From an uncultured Campylobacter sp. (GTDB lineage Bacteria > Campylobacterota > Campylobacteria > Campylobacterales > Campylobacteraceae), in the NCBI RefSeq assembly GCF_905371695.1, contig NZ_CAJPMA010000090.1:1-6711 (forward strand): 6,711 nucleotides of DNA, written 5' to 3'. Position numbers and translations under genes: made by a program. The notes under the pieces were generated by a model, which saw only the letters and a list, made by a program, of their open reading frames with translations, ran no database searches and was not told the origin of the DNA. This document shows positions 6,693 to 6,711 of this stretch, piece by piece. Numbering within the stretch: the first letter of the stretch is position 1; every line of letters begins with the position of its first letter.

Positions 6693-6711
6693 GCCAAAAC
6701 GGACGTTTGGC
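6693..6711. repeat. Inverted repeat at the right window edge
   Basis: GCCAAA (6693-6698) pairs with TTTGGC (6706-6711) around 7 nt. An overlapping alternative pairs CCAAACG (6683-6689) with CGTTTGG (6704-6710). It may be a terminator stem, but whether a T tract follows cannot be seen. Confidence 0.4.

Larger units (their letters stand above)
6451..6711. other. Downstream region without an intact gene
   Basis: No complete ORF with a normal start and useful length is visible on either strand in these 261 nt. The region holds two small hairpins just after the preceding stop, an unstarted ORF with a hydrophobic segment, and an inverted repeat at the window edge. GC is locally high at about 6541-6600. 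Trinucleotide periodicity seems to persist through the first 100 nt, which fits a decayed or misread gene. Confidence 0.6.

Overview
The window reads as chromosomal DNA from a Campylobacter species, probably one of the higher-GC members (C. rectus, C. showae, C. curvus or C. gracilis type) rather than C. jejuni. This rests on recognisable protein families, moderate GC with many AAATTT words, and the gene order mobB - fbp - small Cys-rich protein - metG - Mur-like protein. I recall that same order in C. jejuni around Cj0841c-Cj0837c (memory, not checked here). Genus-level assignment is likely; the species is a guess.

All genes lie on the + strand and are packed tightly. Positions 1-602 hold the 3' part of an AI-2E family membrane transporter. 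A short HIT-domain protein (617-976) and a membrane-anchored dCache-type sensory protein with no output domain (985-1857) follow at gaps of 14 and 8 nt. A 90-nt gap (1858-1947) has three AAATTTCGC copies and -10-like hexamers, and is the best candidate internal promoter.

A second run follows: mobB (1948-2427), fbp (2427-3293, 1-nt overlap), a 76-aa four-cysteine protein (3290-3520, GTGA overlap), metG (3537-5450) and a 328-aa protein (5464-6450). The last one has a Mur-ligase-like N-terminus but no recognisable ATP-binding motif. The final 261 nt have no intact gene. They contain small hairpins, a membrane-helix ORF without a normal start codon that may be a decayed gene, and an inverted repeat at the window edge.

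The genes are mostly housekeeping: molybdenum cofactor maturation, gluconeogenesis, methionyl-tRNA synthesis and possibly a cell-wall-related protein. Their grouping looks like ordinary co-transcription rather than one pathway. I see no mobile element, CRISPR array, tRNA, rRNA or defence system. The points worth a second look are the Mur-like protein lacking its ATPase motif, the sensor without an output domain, the small Cys protein, and the degraded-looking tail.
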